In this document: positions 52,369 through 60,668 of the stretch, piece by piece
Layout of the letters: each line of letters starts with the position of its first letter
Numbering within the stretch: the stretch's first letter is position 1
Assembly (NCBI GenBank): GCA_002869565.1
Contig: PKUJ01000018.1
Span: forward strand, 50,765-114,764
Direction: 5' to 3'
Length of the DNA: 64,000 nt
From: Arcobacter sp.
GTDB lineage: Bacteria > Campylobacterota > Campylobacteria > Campylobacterales > Arcobacteraceae
Position numbers and translations under genes: made by a program
The notes under the pieces: model-generated
Seen by the model: only the letters and a program-made list of their open reading frames with translations
Databases searched by the model: none
Told to the model about the DNA's origin: nothing

Positions 52369-54126
52369 ATGAAATTTAATAAAATCCCATTTATAGGTAA
52401 ACAAATATTGCTATTTTTACTATGTTCTGTATTTGCATTTGCACTTGAACAGAATTTTCTAGAACCAGATGAAGCTTTTAAAAGGGGTTTTGAAAAAAAA
52501 GAAGATAAAGTAATCTTTAATTTAAATCTTGGAAAAGATATTTATTTATATGATGAAAAATTAAAGGTAATTATTACAAAACCTGAAAAAATTGATATTA
52601 CGAAAGACATTGTTATTCCAAAACCTGTTGAATATCATGAATTTATTGTGCAATTCGATGATCTAAAATTAGAAATACCTTTTTCTCTAATACAATCTAA
52701 GACAAATGCTTCAAATGTAGAATTAAAAGTAGAGTATCAAGGTTGTTCCACTGCGGGCCTTTGTTATGCTCCTATGAGTGAAACAACAACTCTAAACTTT
52801 TCGGATATAGTTAAAAAAGACAGTCCTGCTGTTGATGAAACTTCACAAAATGAAACTGATGTAATTGCCGGGACATTAAAAGATGGTAGTGTTCTTTTAG
52901 TATTAGCAACTTTTTTTGGTTTTGGTTTATTACTTTCATTAACTCCTTGTGTTTTTCCTATGATTCCTATTCTTTCCTCAATAATAGTTAAAGCAGGGGA
53001 TAGTGGAAAGTTAACTGCCTCAAAAGGTTTTTTCTTGTCTTTAGTATATGTTTTATCAATGGCGGCAGCTTATACAATAGCAGGGGTTTTAGCAGGGTTA
53101 TTTGGGGCCAACTTACAAGTAGCACTTCAAAATCCGTATGTGTTAGTTGCCTTTTCGTTAATTTTTGTAGCTCTTGCATTTTCAATGTTTGGATATTTTA
53201 AACTTGAACTTCCTCAAAGCATACAAAACAAAGTAAATAAAACAACTGAGGGAAAAGAGAATCAAGGTGTTGTAGGAATTGCGATTATGGGATTCTTATC
53301 AGCACTTATAGTTGGACCTTGTGTAGCTCCACCATTAGCAGGTGCTCTAGTTTATATTGGACAAACAGGTGATGCTCTTTTAGGAGGAGCTGCTTTATTT
53401 GTAATGAGTTTAGGAATGGGAGCACCACTTTTATTAATAGGTCTTGGAGCAGGGAAATATATGCCAAAACCTGGCGGCTGGATGGATTCAGTATCAAAAA
53501 TCTTCGGTATAGTAATGCTTGCCGTTGCTATTTGGATGTTAGATAGAGTGTTACCTGCAAATATTGTTATGTATCTTTGGGCTTTACTTTTAATTGCTGC
53601 TGCTTTATATTTAAAAATATTTGAACATATTATTGCAAAACTTATTACAACTGTAATTTTAGTTTACGGAGTACTCGTATTTGTAGGTGCAGTTAGTGGA
53701 GCTACAAATCCTCTTGAACCTTTAAGTAAATTGACTTCTAAAACTGTTGTTGGACAAGTAGATAGTGGAAAATTAAAATGGTCCTATGTTAAATCAAACC
53801 TTGAGCTTGATGCTGCAATTAAAGCTTCAGATAAACCAGTGATGTTAGACTTTTATGCAGATTGGTGTATTTCATGTAAAGAGTTAGAAGGAATTACTTT
53901 TAAAGATGAAAAAGTAATTGCAAAATTAAATGAATTTACTTTATTGAAAGCTGATGTTACAAAAAATACAGATGAAGATAAAGCTATGCAAAAGAGATTT
54001 TCAGTTGTGGGTCCTCCTGCTTTGATCTTTTGGGATAAGAATAATAATGAGATAAAACCTTCTCAAATAGTTGGATATAAGAACCCAGAAGATTTTTTAA
54101 CTATTGTAAATAAACACTTTAAATAA
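52369..54126 (+). CDS. dsbD: Thiol:disulfide interchange protein DsbD
   Basis: A 585-residue protein. Signal peptide (to about residue 25), periplasmic alpha domain with Cys126 and Cys132 (YQGCSTAGLCYAPMSE), eight membrane helices with the redox pair Cys194 (LTPC) and Cys318 (VGPC), and a C-terminal thioredoxin-like gamma domain with WCISC (Cys500, Cys503). It carries electrons from cytoplasmic thioredoxin across the inner membrane to periplasmic proteins. It forms an operon with the upstream thioredoxin-like gene. Confidence 0.94.
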   Translation: MKFNKIPFIGKQILLFLLCSVFAFALEQNFLEPDEAFKRGFEKKEDKVIFNLNLGKDIYLYDEKLKVIITKPEKIDITKDIVIPKPVEYHEFIVQFDDLKLEIPFSLIQSKTNASNVELKVEYQGCSTAGLCYAPMSETTTLNFSDIVKKDSPAVDETSQNETDVIAGTLKDGSVLLVLATFFGFGLLLSLTPCVFPMIPILSSIIVKAGDSGKLTASKGFFLSLVYVLSMAAAYTIAGVLAGLFGANLQVALQNPYVLVAFSLIFVALAFSMFGYFKLELPQSIQNKVNKTTEGKENQGVVGIAIMGFLSALIVGPCVAPPLAGALVYIGQTGDALLGGAALFVMSLGMGAPLLLIGLGAGKYMPKPGGWMDSVSKIFGIVMLAVAIWMLDRVLPANIVMYLWALLLIAAALYLKIFEHIIAKLITTVILVYGVLVFVGAVSGATNPLEPLSKLTSKTVVGQVDSGKLKWSYVKSNLELDAAIKASDKPVMLDFYADWCISCKELEGITFKDEKVIAKLNEFTLLKADVTKNTDEDKAMQKRFSVVGPPALIFWDKNNNEIKPSQIVGYKNPEDFLTIVNKHFK

Positions 54127-54144
54127 ATTATTCATTATTTTGAT

Positions 54145-54182
54145 ATACTTCCTAAAAAATAATATATTATTTTAGGAAGTAT
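54145..54182. promoter_or_regulatory. Hairpin between dsbD and marC that covers the marC ribosome binding site
   Basis: ATACTTCCTAAAA (54145-54157) pairs with TTTTAGGAAGTAT (54170-54182), 13 bp, with an AT-rich 12-base loop. The descending arm contains AGGA, the marC Shine-Dalgarno, 7 bases before the ATG at 54185. It may end dsbD transcripts, restrain marC translation, or both. Confidence 0.6.
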
Positions 54183-54184
54183 AA

Positions 54185-54787
54185 ATGGAACTCTTTTTTT
54201 CAACATTTTTAAAAATGTTTTTTATCATGACACCTTTTTTTATAGTATCTGTATTTTTAACAGTCACTAATGATTCTACAGAAGAAGATAGACGTACCTT
54301 AGCTATTAAAGTTACTCGTTCTGTTATTATAATATCTCTTATTTTAGTTTTTTTTGGAAACCATATTTTTTCGGTTCTTGGTATAACTTTAGATGCTTTT
54401 AGGATTGGGGCTGGAGCATTACTTTTTTTAACTGCTATAGAGTTAGTTAAAGGAAATAAAGATGCAAAAAATTTAGATGACAAAACATCAGTTTTGGAGT
54501 TAGCTGTAGTTCCTTTATCTGTTCCTGTTATAATTGGACCAGGTACAATTGGTATTTTACTTGTATTAAGTGCAAGCTTTAAAACTTTTTCTGATCTTCT
54601 TGTAGGAAGTTTGGCTTTAGTATGTGCAGTTTTAGTAGTAGGTATAATGCTTTATTTTTCAAGTGTGATAAAAAGAGTAGTAGGTAATCAAGGTTTATTA
54701 ATTATCTCTAAATTTACAGGACTTTTTTTAGCAGCACTTTCAGCTCAGATTATATTTACTGGAATAAAAAACTTTTTAAATATGTAG
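54185..54787 (+). CDS. MarC family membrane protein
   Basis: A 200-residue protein with six predicted membrane segments. TPFFIVSVFLTVTNDST near residue 17 and LAVVPLSVPVIIGPGTIGILLVL near 103 are the two conserved half-repeats of the MarC/YchE family, and FTGLFLAALSAQIIFTGIKNFL ends it. The family's function is unknown; early links to multiple antibiotic resistance were not confirmed for MarC. It follows dsbD after a hairpin. Confidence 0.85.
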   Translation: MELFFSTFLKMFFIMTPFFIVSVFLTVTNDSTEEDRRTLAIKVTRSVIIISLILVFFGNHIFSVLGITLDAFRIGAGALLFLTAIELVKGNKDAKNLDDKTSVLELAVVPLSVPVIIGPGTIGILLVLSASFKTFSDLLVGSLALVCAVLVVGIMLYFSSVIKRVVGNQGLLIISKFTGLFLAALSAQIIFTGIKNFLNM

Positions 54788-54799
54788 GAAATATTGATA

Positions 54800-55741
54800 G
54801 TGATTGACTTTAGTATAGAATTGAATTTTTTAAAACCAAATGTAGAACTTGATTATAATAAAATACACACTTTTAAAACAGATAAATACACTACTCTTTT
54901 AACTCTTTTATCTAAACGATATAAAGTCAATAATAATCAAATTGAATTGTTTAATGGATATAGTTCAGCAATATATTCTATATTAAAATTTTTAAATTTA
55001 AAATATTGTTTTATCTATTCTCCTTGTAATTTAGTATATAAAAAAGCAGCATCAAATTTGGATTATGAAGTACGACTTATCAATCGTTTTGAGAATATAT
55101 TTTTGCCAATAAAAGAACAAAGTGTTGTCGTCTTTGCTAATCCATCTTTTTTAGATGGTACATATTATGATTTAGACAAGCTTTTTAAATACTGGTCATC
55201 TAAAGATGCGACGGTTATTATTGATGAAAGTTTACTTGATTTTAGTTCAGAATTATCAGCTCTTAATTATATGAAAAATTATGAAAAATTATATATTGTA
55301 AAAGATTTTTCTAAATATTATTCAAATGAAAGTTTAAATATTGCAAGTATATTTTCAAATGAAAAGAATAGTGAACTTTTAAGAAAGTATGAGCCAGAGG
55401 ATAAACTCTCTAATTTTGATATGTTTTATTTAGAAGAGTCTTTTAAAGACAAAGAATTTAAACTTATATCAAATAGTGTTAATATTAAAAATAAAGCAAG
55501 TTTGGAAAAAATATTAAATTCTAATAAATATGTAGATTCTTTTTTCCATAGTAGTTCAAATTCTCTTTTAATAAAACTTAAAAATATATCTTCAAAAGAG
55601 TTTAAAGCTAAGTTGGAGGATAAAAGTATTAAAATTTCAAATTGTCTAAAGTATGATTTTATTGATGATAGCTATATAAATATTTATATAAGTTCAAAAG
55701 ATAATATAGTTAAATTAGAAGAAGTTTTAAATGCTTTTTAA
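54800..55741 (+). CDS. Divergent histidinol-phosphate aminotransferase-like PLP protein
   Basis: About 313 residues from GTG 54800, which has AGGAA 9 bases upstream; a TTG at 54794 is too close to that site. It follows the HisC/CobD fold: LFNGYSSAIYSIL, FANPSFLDGTYYDLD (where HisC has NPNNPTGT), VIIDESLLDF, and VKDFSKYYSNESLNIA with the candidate PLP lysine. Conserved positions are loosely kept and the arginine after the lysine is missing, so substrate or even activity is uncertain. It overlaps the transglutaminase-like gene by 11 bases. Confidence 0.7.
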   Translation: MIDFSIELNFLKPNVELDYNKIHTFKTDKYTTLLTLLSKRYKVNNNQIELFNGYSSAIYSILKFLNLKYCFIYSPCNLVYKKAASNLDYEVRLINRFENIFLPIKEQSVVVFANPSFLDGTYYDLDKLFKYWSSKDATVIIDESLLDFSSELSALNYMKNYEKLYIVKDFSKYYSNESLNIASIFSNEKNSELLRKYEPEDKLSNFDMFYLEESFKDKEFKLISNSVNIKNKASLEKILNSNKYVDSFFHSSSNSLLIKLKNISSKEFKAKLEDKSIKISNCLKYDFIDDSYINIYISSKDNIVKLEEVLNAF

Positions 55742-56333
55742 AAGTAAATTTGCTTACTATTTATCTCTTGTAATATCGCTATTTTCAGTAATCTTTATTA
55801 TAGTAGTTATTTATAAATCTTTTTTTATTGTTAAAAATCAATTTATTGATATTGGCGGTTTAGCTTATGTAAATCAAGTACGAACTGATGATTATACAAA
55901 AAGATTAGCAAATAGTTTGACAAAAGATTGTCAGACAAAAGTTTGTGAAGTTCAAAGTTTATTAAATATTGTAACAAATATTCCTTACAAGATAAATGAA
56001 TCTGTTGCAAGAAGTGGAAAAAATGTTATAGAACAAAACTTTGGTGATTGTGATGATAAAAGTAATCTTCTTATCTCTTTATTAAATGCAAAAGGATATG
56101 AAGCTTATTTTGTATTAGTTCCTGAACATATTTTTGTAGTTGTAAACTTAGGAATAATTTTGCCAAATAAAAGAGCTTTATATATAAATGGAAAGCCTTA
56201 CTATAAGCTAGAAAGCACGGCAAAGGGTTCAAGTATAGGTTTTCCATTGAAATATAAATTTAGTGATATAAAAGCTTTTATAGATCCATTTAAAAACAAG
56301 CAGTTAGTAGTAAACACTTTAGAATACAAATAA
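55731..56333 (+). CDS. Membrane-anchored transglutaminase-like cysteine protease
   Basis: A 200-residue protein. A membrane helix covers about residues 9-33, and the rest faces the periplasm. NFGDCDDKSNLLISLL contains the candidate catalytic Cys107, and VLVPEHIFVVVN the His133, in the order of transglutaminase-like peptidases. It overlaps the aminotransferase-like gene and precedes a VanZ-like gene, forming a small operon of envelope-type proteins. The substrate is unknown. Confidence 0.75.
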   Translation: MLFKSKFAYYLSLVISLFSVIFIIVVIYKSFFIVKNQFIDIGGLAYVNQVRTDDYTKRLANSLTKDCQTKVCEVQSLLNIVTNIPYKINESVARSGKNVIEQNFGDCDDKSNLLISLLNAKGYEAYFVLVPEHIFVVVNLGIILPNKRALYINGKPYYKLESTAKGSSIGFPLKYKFSDIKAFIDPFKNKQLVVNTLEYK

Positions 56334-56362
56334 CTTGTATTCTTATAGAATAAAGAGATATC

Positions 56363-56764
56363 ATGATAGATAAAAAAAGAATAAAAATATTTTTAAATAT
56401 ATCTGCTCTTGGATTTTTCCTATTTATTTTATGGATTATATATTTAGCTGATACGGCACAAAGTAGTATATTTTTTGATTTTATAAAAATGATTCCTTAT
56501 GGTGATAAGTTAGGTCATATGGTTTTATATGGTATTTTGAGTTTTTTAGTAAGTTTAGCTTTAAATTTTAAGAAATTAAAAATTGGAAAGATATATGTTT
56601 ATTATGGAGTTTTGTTAGTTTTTATCTTTGCATTTATTGAAGAGTTAACACAAGGTTTTTATCCAAATAGAACCTTAGATTTTTTTGATTTATTAGCTGA
56701 TTTAGTTGGATTAACACTTTTCTCTTTACTTTTAAGAAAGATAGAAAATATAAAAAATAGTTAG
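56363..56764 (+). CDS. VanZ-like membrane protein
   Basis: A 133-residue protein with four membrane segments. DKLGHMVLYGILSFLVSLAL and FAFIEELTQGFYPNRTLDFFDLLADLVG match the VanZ-like domain, with the polar DKxxH and ExxQ...R..D.xD residues placed within or next to helices as in the family. VanZ proteins confer low teicoplanin resistance in enterococci; in Gram-negative bacteria the role is unknown. It follows the transglutaminase-like gene by 29 bases. Confidence 0.8.
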   Translation: MIDKKRIKIFLNISALGFFLFILWIIYLADTAQSSIFFDFIKMIPYGDKLGHMVLYGILSFLVSLALNFKKLKIGKIYVYYGVLLVFIFAFIEELTQGFYPNRTLDFFDLLADLVGLTLFSLLLRKIENIKNS

Positions 56765-56772
56765 GATAAAAA

Positions 56773-57198
56773 ATGACATATACACAATGGTGTAAAGAGC
56801 ATGGGCAAAGACATGCTAAGATTATGGAAAAGTTGAAAGAACTTAGTGATGATGAGGTTATTGAGTATTTTAGATTTGATAATATGGTTGAAAAAGAGAA
56901 TGATTTTTGTCCTTTATATAAAGATAATAAAAAGTGTCATGATTATGAAGAGTTAAACTGTTATCTTTGTGCTTGTCCAAACTTTAGATTTGATGATGAT
57001 GGTTTTGAGAAACAAGAGGATAAAACTCTTTTTTCATACTGTAGTATAGATTCTAAAGATGGAGATCAGTATATTGGAGAGGATTATATTCATCAAAACT
57101 GTTCAGGGTGTATTGTCCCTCATAAAGAGAGATATATTAAAAAACATTTTAATCGAAATTGGTCTGAGATAATGAAAGATGTTAATCAATCAAAATAG
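56773..57198 (+). CDS. Cysteine-rich hypothetical protein
   Basis: A 141-residue cytoplasmic protein with ten cysteines, many in clusters: FCPLY, KKCHDYEELNCYLCACPN, SYCSID, HQNCSGC. The spacing suggests bound zinc or an iron-sulfur cluster. It begins 8 bases after the VanZ-like gene, and its end overlaps the convergent cprS-like gene by 17 bases. I do not recognise a named family. Confidence 0.7.
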   Translation: MTYTQWCKEHGQRHAKIMEKLKELSDDEVIEYFRFDNMVEKENDFCPLYKDNKKCHDYEELNCYLCACPNFRFDDDGFEKQEDKTLFSYCSIDSKDGDQYIGEDYIHQNCSGCIVPHKERYIKKHFNRNWSEIMKDVNQSK

Positions 57199-58402
57199 TG
57201 AAAATATTTTTTCCATTTTGATGTTTATAAATTAATTTATAGTCGTGTAGATTTGCGATAGTTTTTACAATGTATAAACCAAGTCCAAATCCATCGCTTC
57301 TCTTCTCTTCTTGTGAAAATGGTTCTGTATAATATTCTAAATCATATTTAAGGGCTTCTCCTTCTGATATAACATCAATTCGATGTTTATTTGCAATAAG
57401 AGAGGCATGTTTATTTGGTGAAAATTTGATTGCATTATCAATTAGATTTTTAAGTGCCACAGATAGCATTGCGGTATCTGCATTTAATTTAAAATCATTT
57501 ATTTTTGCTGATATTTTATCCGCGCTTATCATTGTAATTTCAACAGTTTTAGTATATATTTTAAAGAAAGAAGTTAATTCTTTATAAACAAAAGTATTAC
57601 TTGAGGTTAGTTTTTCAACCATTGCAAGTTCTTTGATAATATCATCCATTCTATGGAAGGCTCTTTGTAACATTTCTCTTTTTTTATCATCTTGAAGTGT
57701 TTCTGCTATGAACATTGCTTTTGTAATAGGAGTTTTTAGTTCATGCATCATATTTCGCATGAAAAGGTCTTTTGATTTTGTTTGATTATTAATATGAGTA
57801 ATTGCATTATCAAAAGTTTTAGCGATGGTTCCTATTTCATCTGTACTATTAGAGTATATTTTTACATTTAAATCGCCTTGTGAAAACTTTTTGATTTCAT
57901 TATTTAAATCTCTAAGTGGTTTAAGTTTCTTTTTCAAAATATAATAAAGAGAAAGTAATATTCCTAATGAAAGGGATATTGCTAAAGCTATAATTAGAAG
58001 ATTGTAAGAATAACTTTGAATATCTTGAAGCATTAAATTATATCCATCTCTTTGCACATAGATATATAAAGTGTCTTCTAAACTAAAAATTCTATACATG
58101 CCAAGTTCTGATTTTCTCATGATAATAGGTTTAGCTTCATTGATAATTTTTAATTTTAATTCATCATTTTCAATCTCTTTTACTTTAAAAGGTTTAATGA
58201 TTATTTTGAGGCCACTTTTACCTGGGTTACTATTCAATGACTTTATTACACTTTCTGCAACAAGTTCATATTTTTTTTGCATACTAATATTAAATCGTTG
58301 TTTGTCAAGTTTAATAAAAATTGCAAATGTAATAGAAATTGCAATTAATGCTAAAATAAATATGGTATTGATAAACGCTGAAATAGAAATATTACGGATC
58401 AT
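57182..58402 (-). CDS. cprS: CprS-like sensor histidine kinase
   Basis: A 406-residue kinase: membrane helices near 8-30 and 134-156 bracket a periplasmic domain of about 100 residues; HAMP follows (about 157-208). The H box is MRNMMHELKTPITKAM with His220; DNAIKFSP and SDGFGLGLYIVKTIANL are the N and G boxes. It overlaps the response regulator gene by 4 bases. The order htrA, response regulator, kinase matches the cprRS locus of Campylobacter jejuni, which controls envelope functions and biofilm; the symbol rests on that synteny. Confidence 0.85.
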   Translation of the reverse strand: MIRNISISAFINTIFILALIAISITFAIFIKLDKQRFNISMQKKYELVAESVIKSLNSNPGKSGLKIIIKPFKVKEIENDELKLKIINEAKPIIMRKSELGMYRIFSLEDTLYIYVQRDGYNLMLQDIQSYSYNLLIIALAISLSLGILLSLYYILKKKLKPLRDLNNEIKKFSQGDLNVKIYSNSTDEIGTIAKTFDNAITHINNQTKSKDLFMRNMMHELKTPITKAMFIAETLQDDKKREMLQRAFHRMDDIIKELAMVEKLTSSNTFVYKELTSFFKIYTKTVEITMISADKISAKINDFKLNADTAMLSVALKNLIDNAIKFSPNKHASLIANKHRIDVISEGEALKYDLEYYTEPFSQEEKRSDGFGLGLYIVKTIANLHDYKLIYKHQNGKNIFTILID

Positions 58403-59073
58403 AAAAGTTGGTAACCAATTCCTCTAACTGATTTAATGATAGTTTTACTATTATCTATTTTTGATAATTTTGTTCTGATTCTTGAAATCATTACATCAAT
58501 ATTTTTTAAACTACTATCATCTTCTATATGATCACTTGCATATATAAAATCTTCTCTAGCTACAACTGCACTATTTCTTTGAATCATCAATCTTAGAATA
58601 TCAAATTCTGCTAGTGTAAGAGTAAGAAGTTGATTTTTGAAATATATTTGCATATCTTCTTCTCTTAAATCAAAATCTGATTTCTTTAAATTTTCATCTT
58701 TTTTCTCAAGAGGAGTAATTCTTTTTAAAATAGCTTTTATTCTAGCTTGTAGTTCTCTTGGGTTATATGGTTTAGGAAGATAGTCATCTGCTCCTCGTTC
58801 TAATCCCATGACTTTATCCAATATATCATCTCTTGCACTTGAAATTATAATTGGAATATCAGACTTCTCTCTCACCTTAGGAATTACTTCTAAACCATCT
58901 ATTTCTGGTAAAGTTAAATCCAATATTAATAGCTTGTAATCTTTTAAATTTAGCATTGATAGCCCATTATAAGGGCTATCAGTATTTGTAACTTCAATAT
59001 CATATGAAGCTAGATATTCAGTGATGATTTGAGCTAATTCTAAATCATCTTCTATCATTAGTACTTGAACGAT
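58399..59073 (-). CDS. cprR: CprR-like OmpR-family response regulator with unusual start
   Basis: A receiver (MIEDDLELAQIITEYL, phosphoacceptor Asp in LLILDLTLPEIDG, Lys in YLPKPYNPREL) and a winged-helix domain (LTLAEFDILRLMIQRNS, MISRIRTKLSKID, VRGIGYQLL). The first in-frame ATG (59058) would delete the first beta strand and lies 21 bases from the only Shine-Dalgarno (AAAGGA at 59080-59085). Translation from ATC at 59073, 6 bases after that site, gives the normal start xVQVLMIEDD. I therefore extend the gene to 59073; the start is either a rare AUC or a mutated ATG. The gene follows htrA directly. Confidence 0.82.
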   Translation of the reverse strand: MVQVLMIEDDLELAQIITEYLASYDIEVTNTDSPYNGLSMLNLKDYKLLILDLTLPEIDGLEVIPKVREKSDIPIIISSARDDILDKVMGLERGADDYLPKPYNPRELQARIKAILKRITPLEKKDENLKKSDFDLREEDMQIYFKNQLLTLTLAEFDILRLMIQRNSAVVAREDFIYASDHIEDDSSLKNIDVMISRIRTKLSKIDNSKTIIKSVRGIGYQLL

Positions 59074-59083
59074 AAGGTATCCT

Positions 59084-60502
59084 TTATTTAATAGCTAAAA
59101 GAATAGTTTGTCCATATCTATTTACATATACTCTTTTATCTTTTTTATTATATTTTCTAATTGCTTGTTGCATATCACCAAAGTTTTCTATTTCAATATC
59201 TTCTATCTGAATAATAACATCACCTGGTTGAAAACCAACTTTTTCTGCTTCAGAGCTTGGCTCAACAGCTGTAATTAAAACTCCAGTAATATTTGAACTT
59301 AGTCTAAATCTTTGTATCATATTTGCATTAATTTCTGAAAGTAGTAATCCTCCTAAAAATTTGCCATTATTTGCTTCTGAAGTTACTAATCCTGCTCTAT
59401 TTCCTAAAGTGATTTTCAATTTTATTTCGTTTTTGTTTCTTTCAAGATTGATAGTAATTTTTTCATCAGGTTTAAATGATGCAATTACATTTTGTAAATC
59501 TTTTCGGTTTCTAATTTTTGTATTATTAACTGAATAAATTAAGTCACCTCTTTTTAATCCATATTTAGCCGCAGGTGTATCTTTTGCTACATCTAATATT
59601 AAAGCACCTTCTTGATGAGTATAAATTTTTGATAAATTTTGTTTTAAATCACCAATAACAACGCCTAAATAACCTCTAGTTACTTTCCCGTCAGCAACAA
59701 GCTTTTTAACAACATCTTTAACCATCGCAACTGGAATTGCAAAACCAATACCATTATTTCCTCCAGATTTAGAAATAATTGCACTATTAATTCCTATTAG
59801 TGCTCCTCTGCTATCAACAAGCGCCCCACCGGAATTACCTGGGTTAATAGAAGCATCCGTTTGGATAAAGTTTTCATATCTATTGATACCAACATTATCT
59901 TTGTTAAGTGCAGAAATAATACCTTGAGTCACTGTACTTCCAATACCAAAAGGGTTTCCAAGAGCAAAAATTAAATCTCCTACTTCAAGGTCATTTGAAT
60001 AGCCAATTTTAATTGGAGTAAAATTGCTTCCTTCTATTTTTATAACGGCTAAATCACTATCTGAATCTTTTCCTATAACTCTTGCGTTATACTCTTTTGG
60101 ATTATCTGCAATTGTAATTGTAATCTCATCAGCATTTTCTACTACGTGATTGTTTGTAACTATGTATCCATCTTTTGAAATAATTACACCAGAACCTAAT
60201 GATCTTTGTATTCTATTTTCTTTAAATTGTTCATTAAATTGATCTCCAAAAAATCTTCTTAGTATTGGGTCATTAAACATTTGAGATGGAATATTGCCCG
60301 CATTTGAAGATACAGTTCTTTTAGCAGCAATATTAACAACAGACTGCATAGGTTCCTTAATACTATTATGGAAAGATAATATTTGGTTTTGATTATTTGG
60401 AGCCACTCTTTGGGGGTTCATCTCTGCCATATTAAAGTCAATACTTGTAGCGAATAAGTTTGTAGCTATTAGTGTAGCAATTAAAATTGATTTTTTTGTC
60501 AT
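59084..60502 (-). CDS. htrA: Periplasmic serine protease/chaperone HtrA (DegP/DegQ)
   Basis: A 472-residue protein with a signal peptide (MTKKSILIATLIATNLFATS). The trypsin-like domain has His119 in VTNNHVVENAD, Asp150 in DSDSDLAVIKIEG and Ser224 in INPGNSGGALVD. Two PDZ domains follow (about 263-355 and 375-470; RGYLGVVIGDL, VGFQPGDVIIQIEDIEIENFGDM). It degrades or refolds damaged envelope proteins; the Campylobacter enzyme is also secreted and cleaves host junction proteins. It is the first gene before cprR and cprS. Confidence 0.94.
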   Translation of the reverse strand: MTKKSILIATLIATNLFATSIDFNMAEMNPQRVAPNNQNQILSFHNSIKEPMQSVVNIAAKRTVSSNAGNIPSQMFNDPILRRFFGDQFNEQFKENRIQRSLGSGVIISKDGYIVTNNHVVENADEITITIADNPKEYNARVIGKDSDSDLAVIKIEGSNFTPIKIGYSNDLEVGDLIFALGNPFGIGSTVTQGIISALNKDNVGINRYENFIQTDASINPGNSGGALVDSRGALIGINSAIISKSGGNNGIGFAIPVAMVKDVVKKLVADGKVTRGYLGVVIGDLKQNLSKIYTHQEGALILDVAKDTPAAKYGLKRGDLIYSVNNTKIRNRKDLQNVIASFKPDEKITINLERNKNEIKLKITLGNRAGLVTSEANNGKFLGGLLLSEINANMIQRFRLSSNITGVLITAVEPSSEAEKVGFQPGDVIIQIEDIEIENFGDMQQAIRKYNKKDKRVYVNRYGQTILLAIK

Positions 60503-60633
60503 AATTATATTCCTTTTAGTAAATGATTAAAAATATTATAGTATCTAAATGTAAACTATTTCTGAATAAAACGTAAATATAAAGTTAATACAAAGTGTAG
60601 AAATTGTGGAGTTTAATCGAGATATTAGAGAAG

Positions 60634-60661
60634 AAAAGAGAGTATAAATATACTCTCTTTT
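60634..60661. terminator. Terminator downstream of ilvD
   Basis: AAAAGAGAGTATA (60634-60646) pairs with TATACTCTCTTTT (60649-60661). On the minus strand it follows the ilvD stop by 8 bases and is succeeded by a T-rich run. Confidence 0.75.
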
Positions 60662-60668
60662 TTTATTT

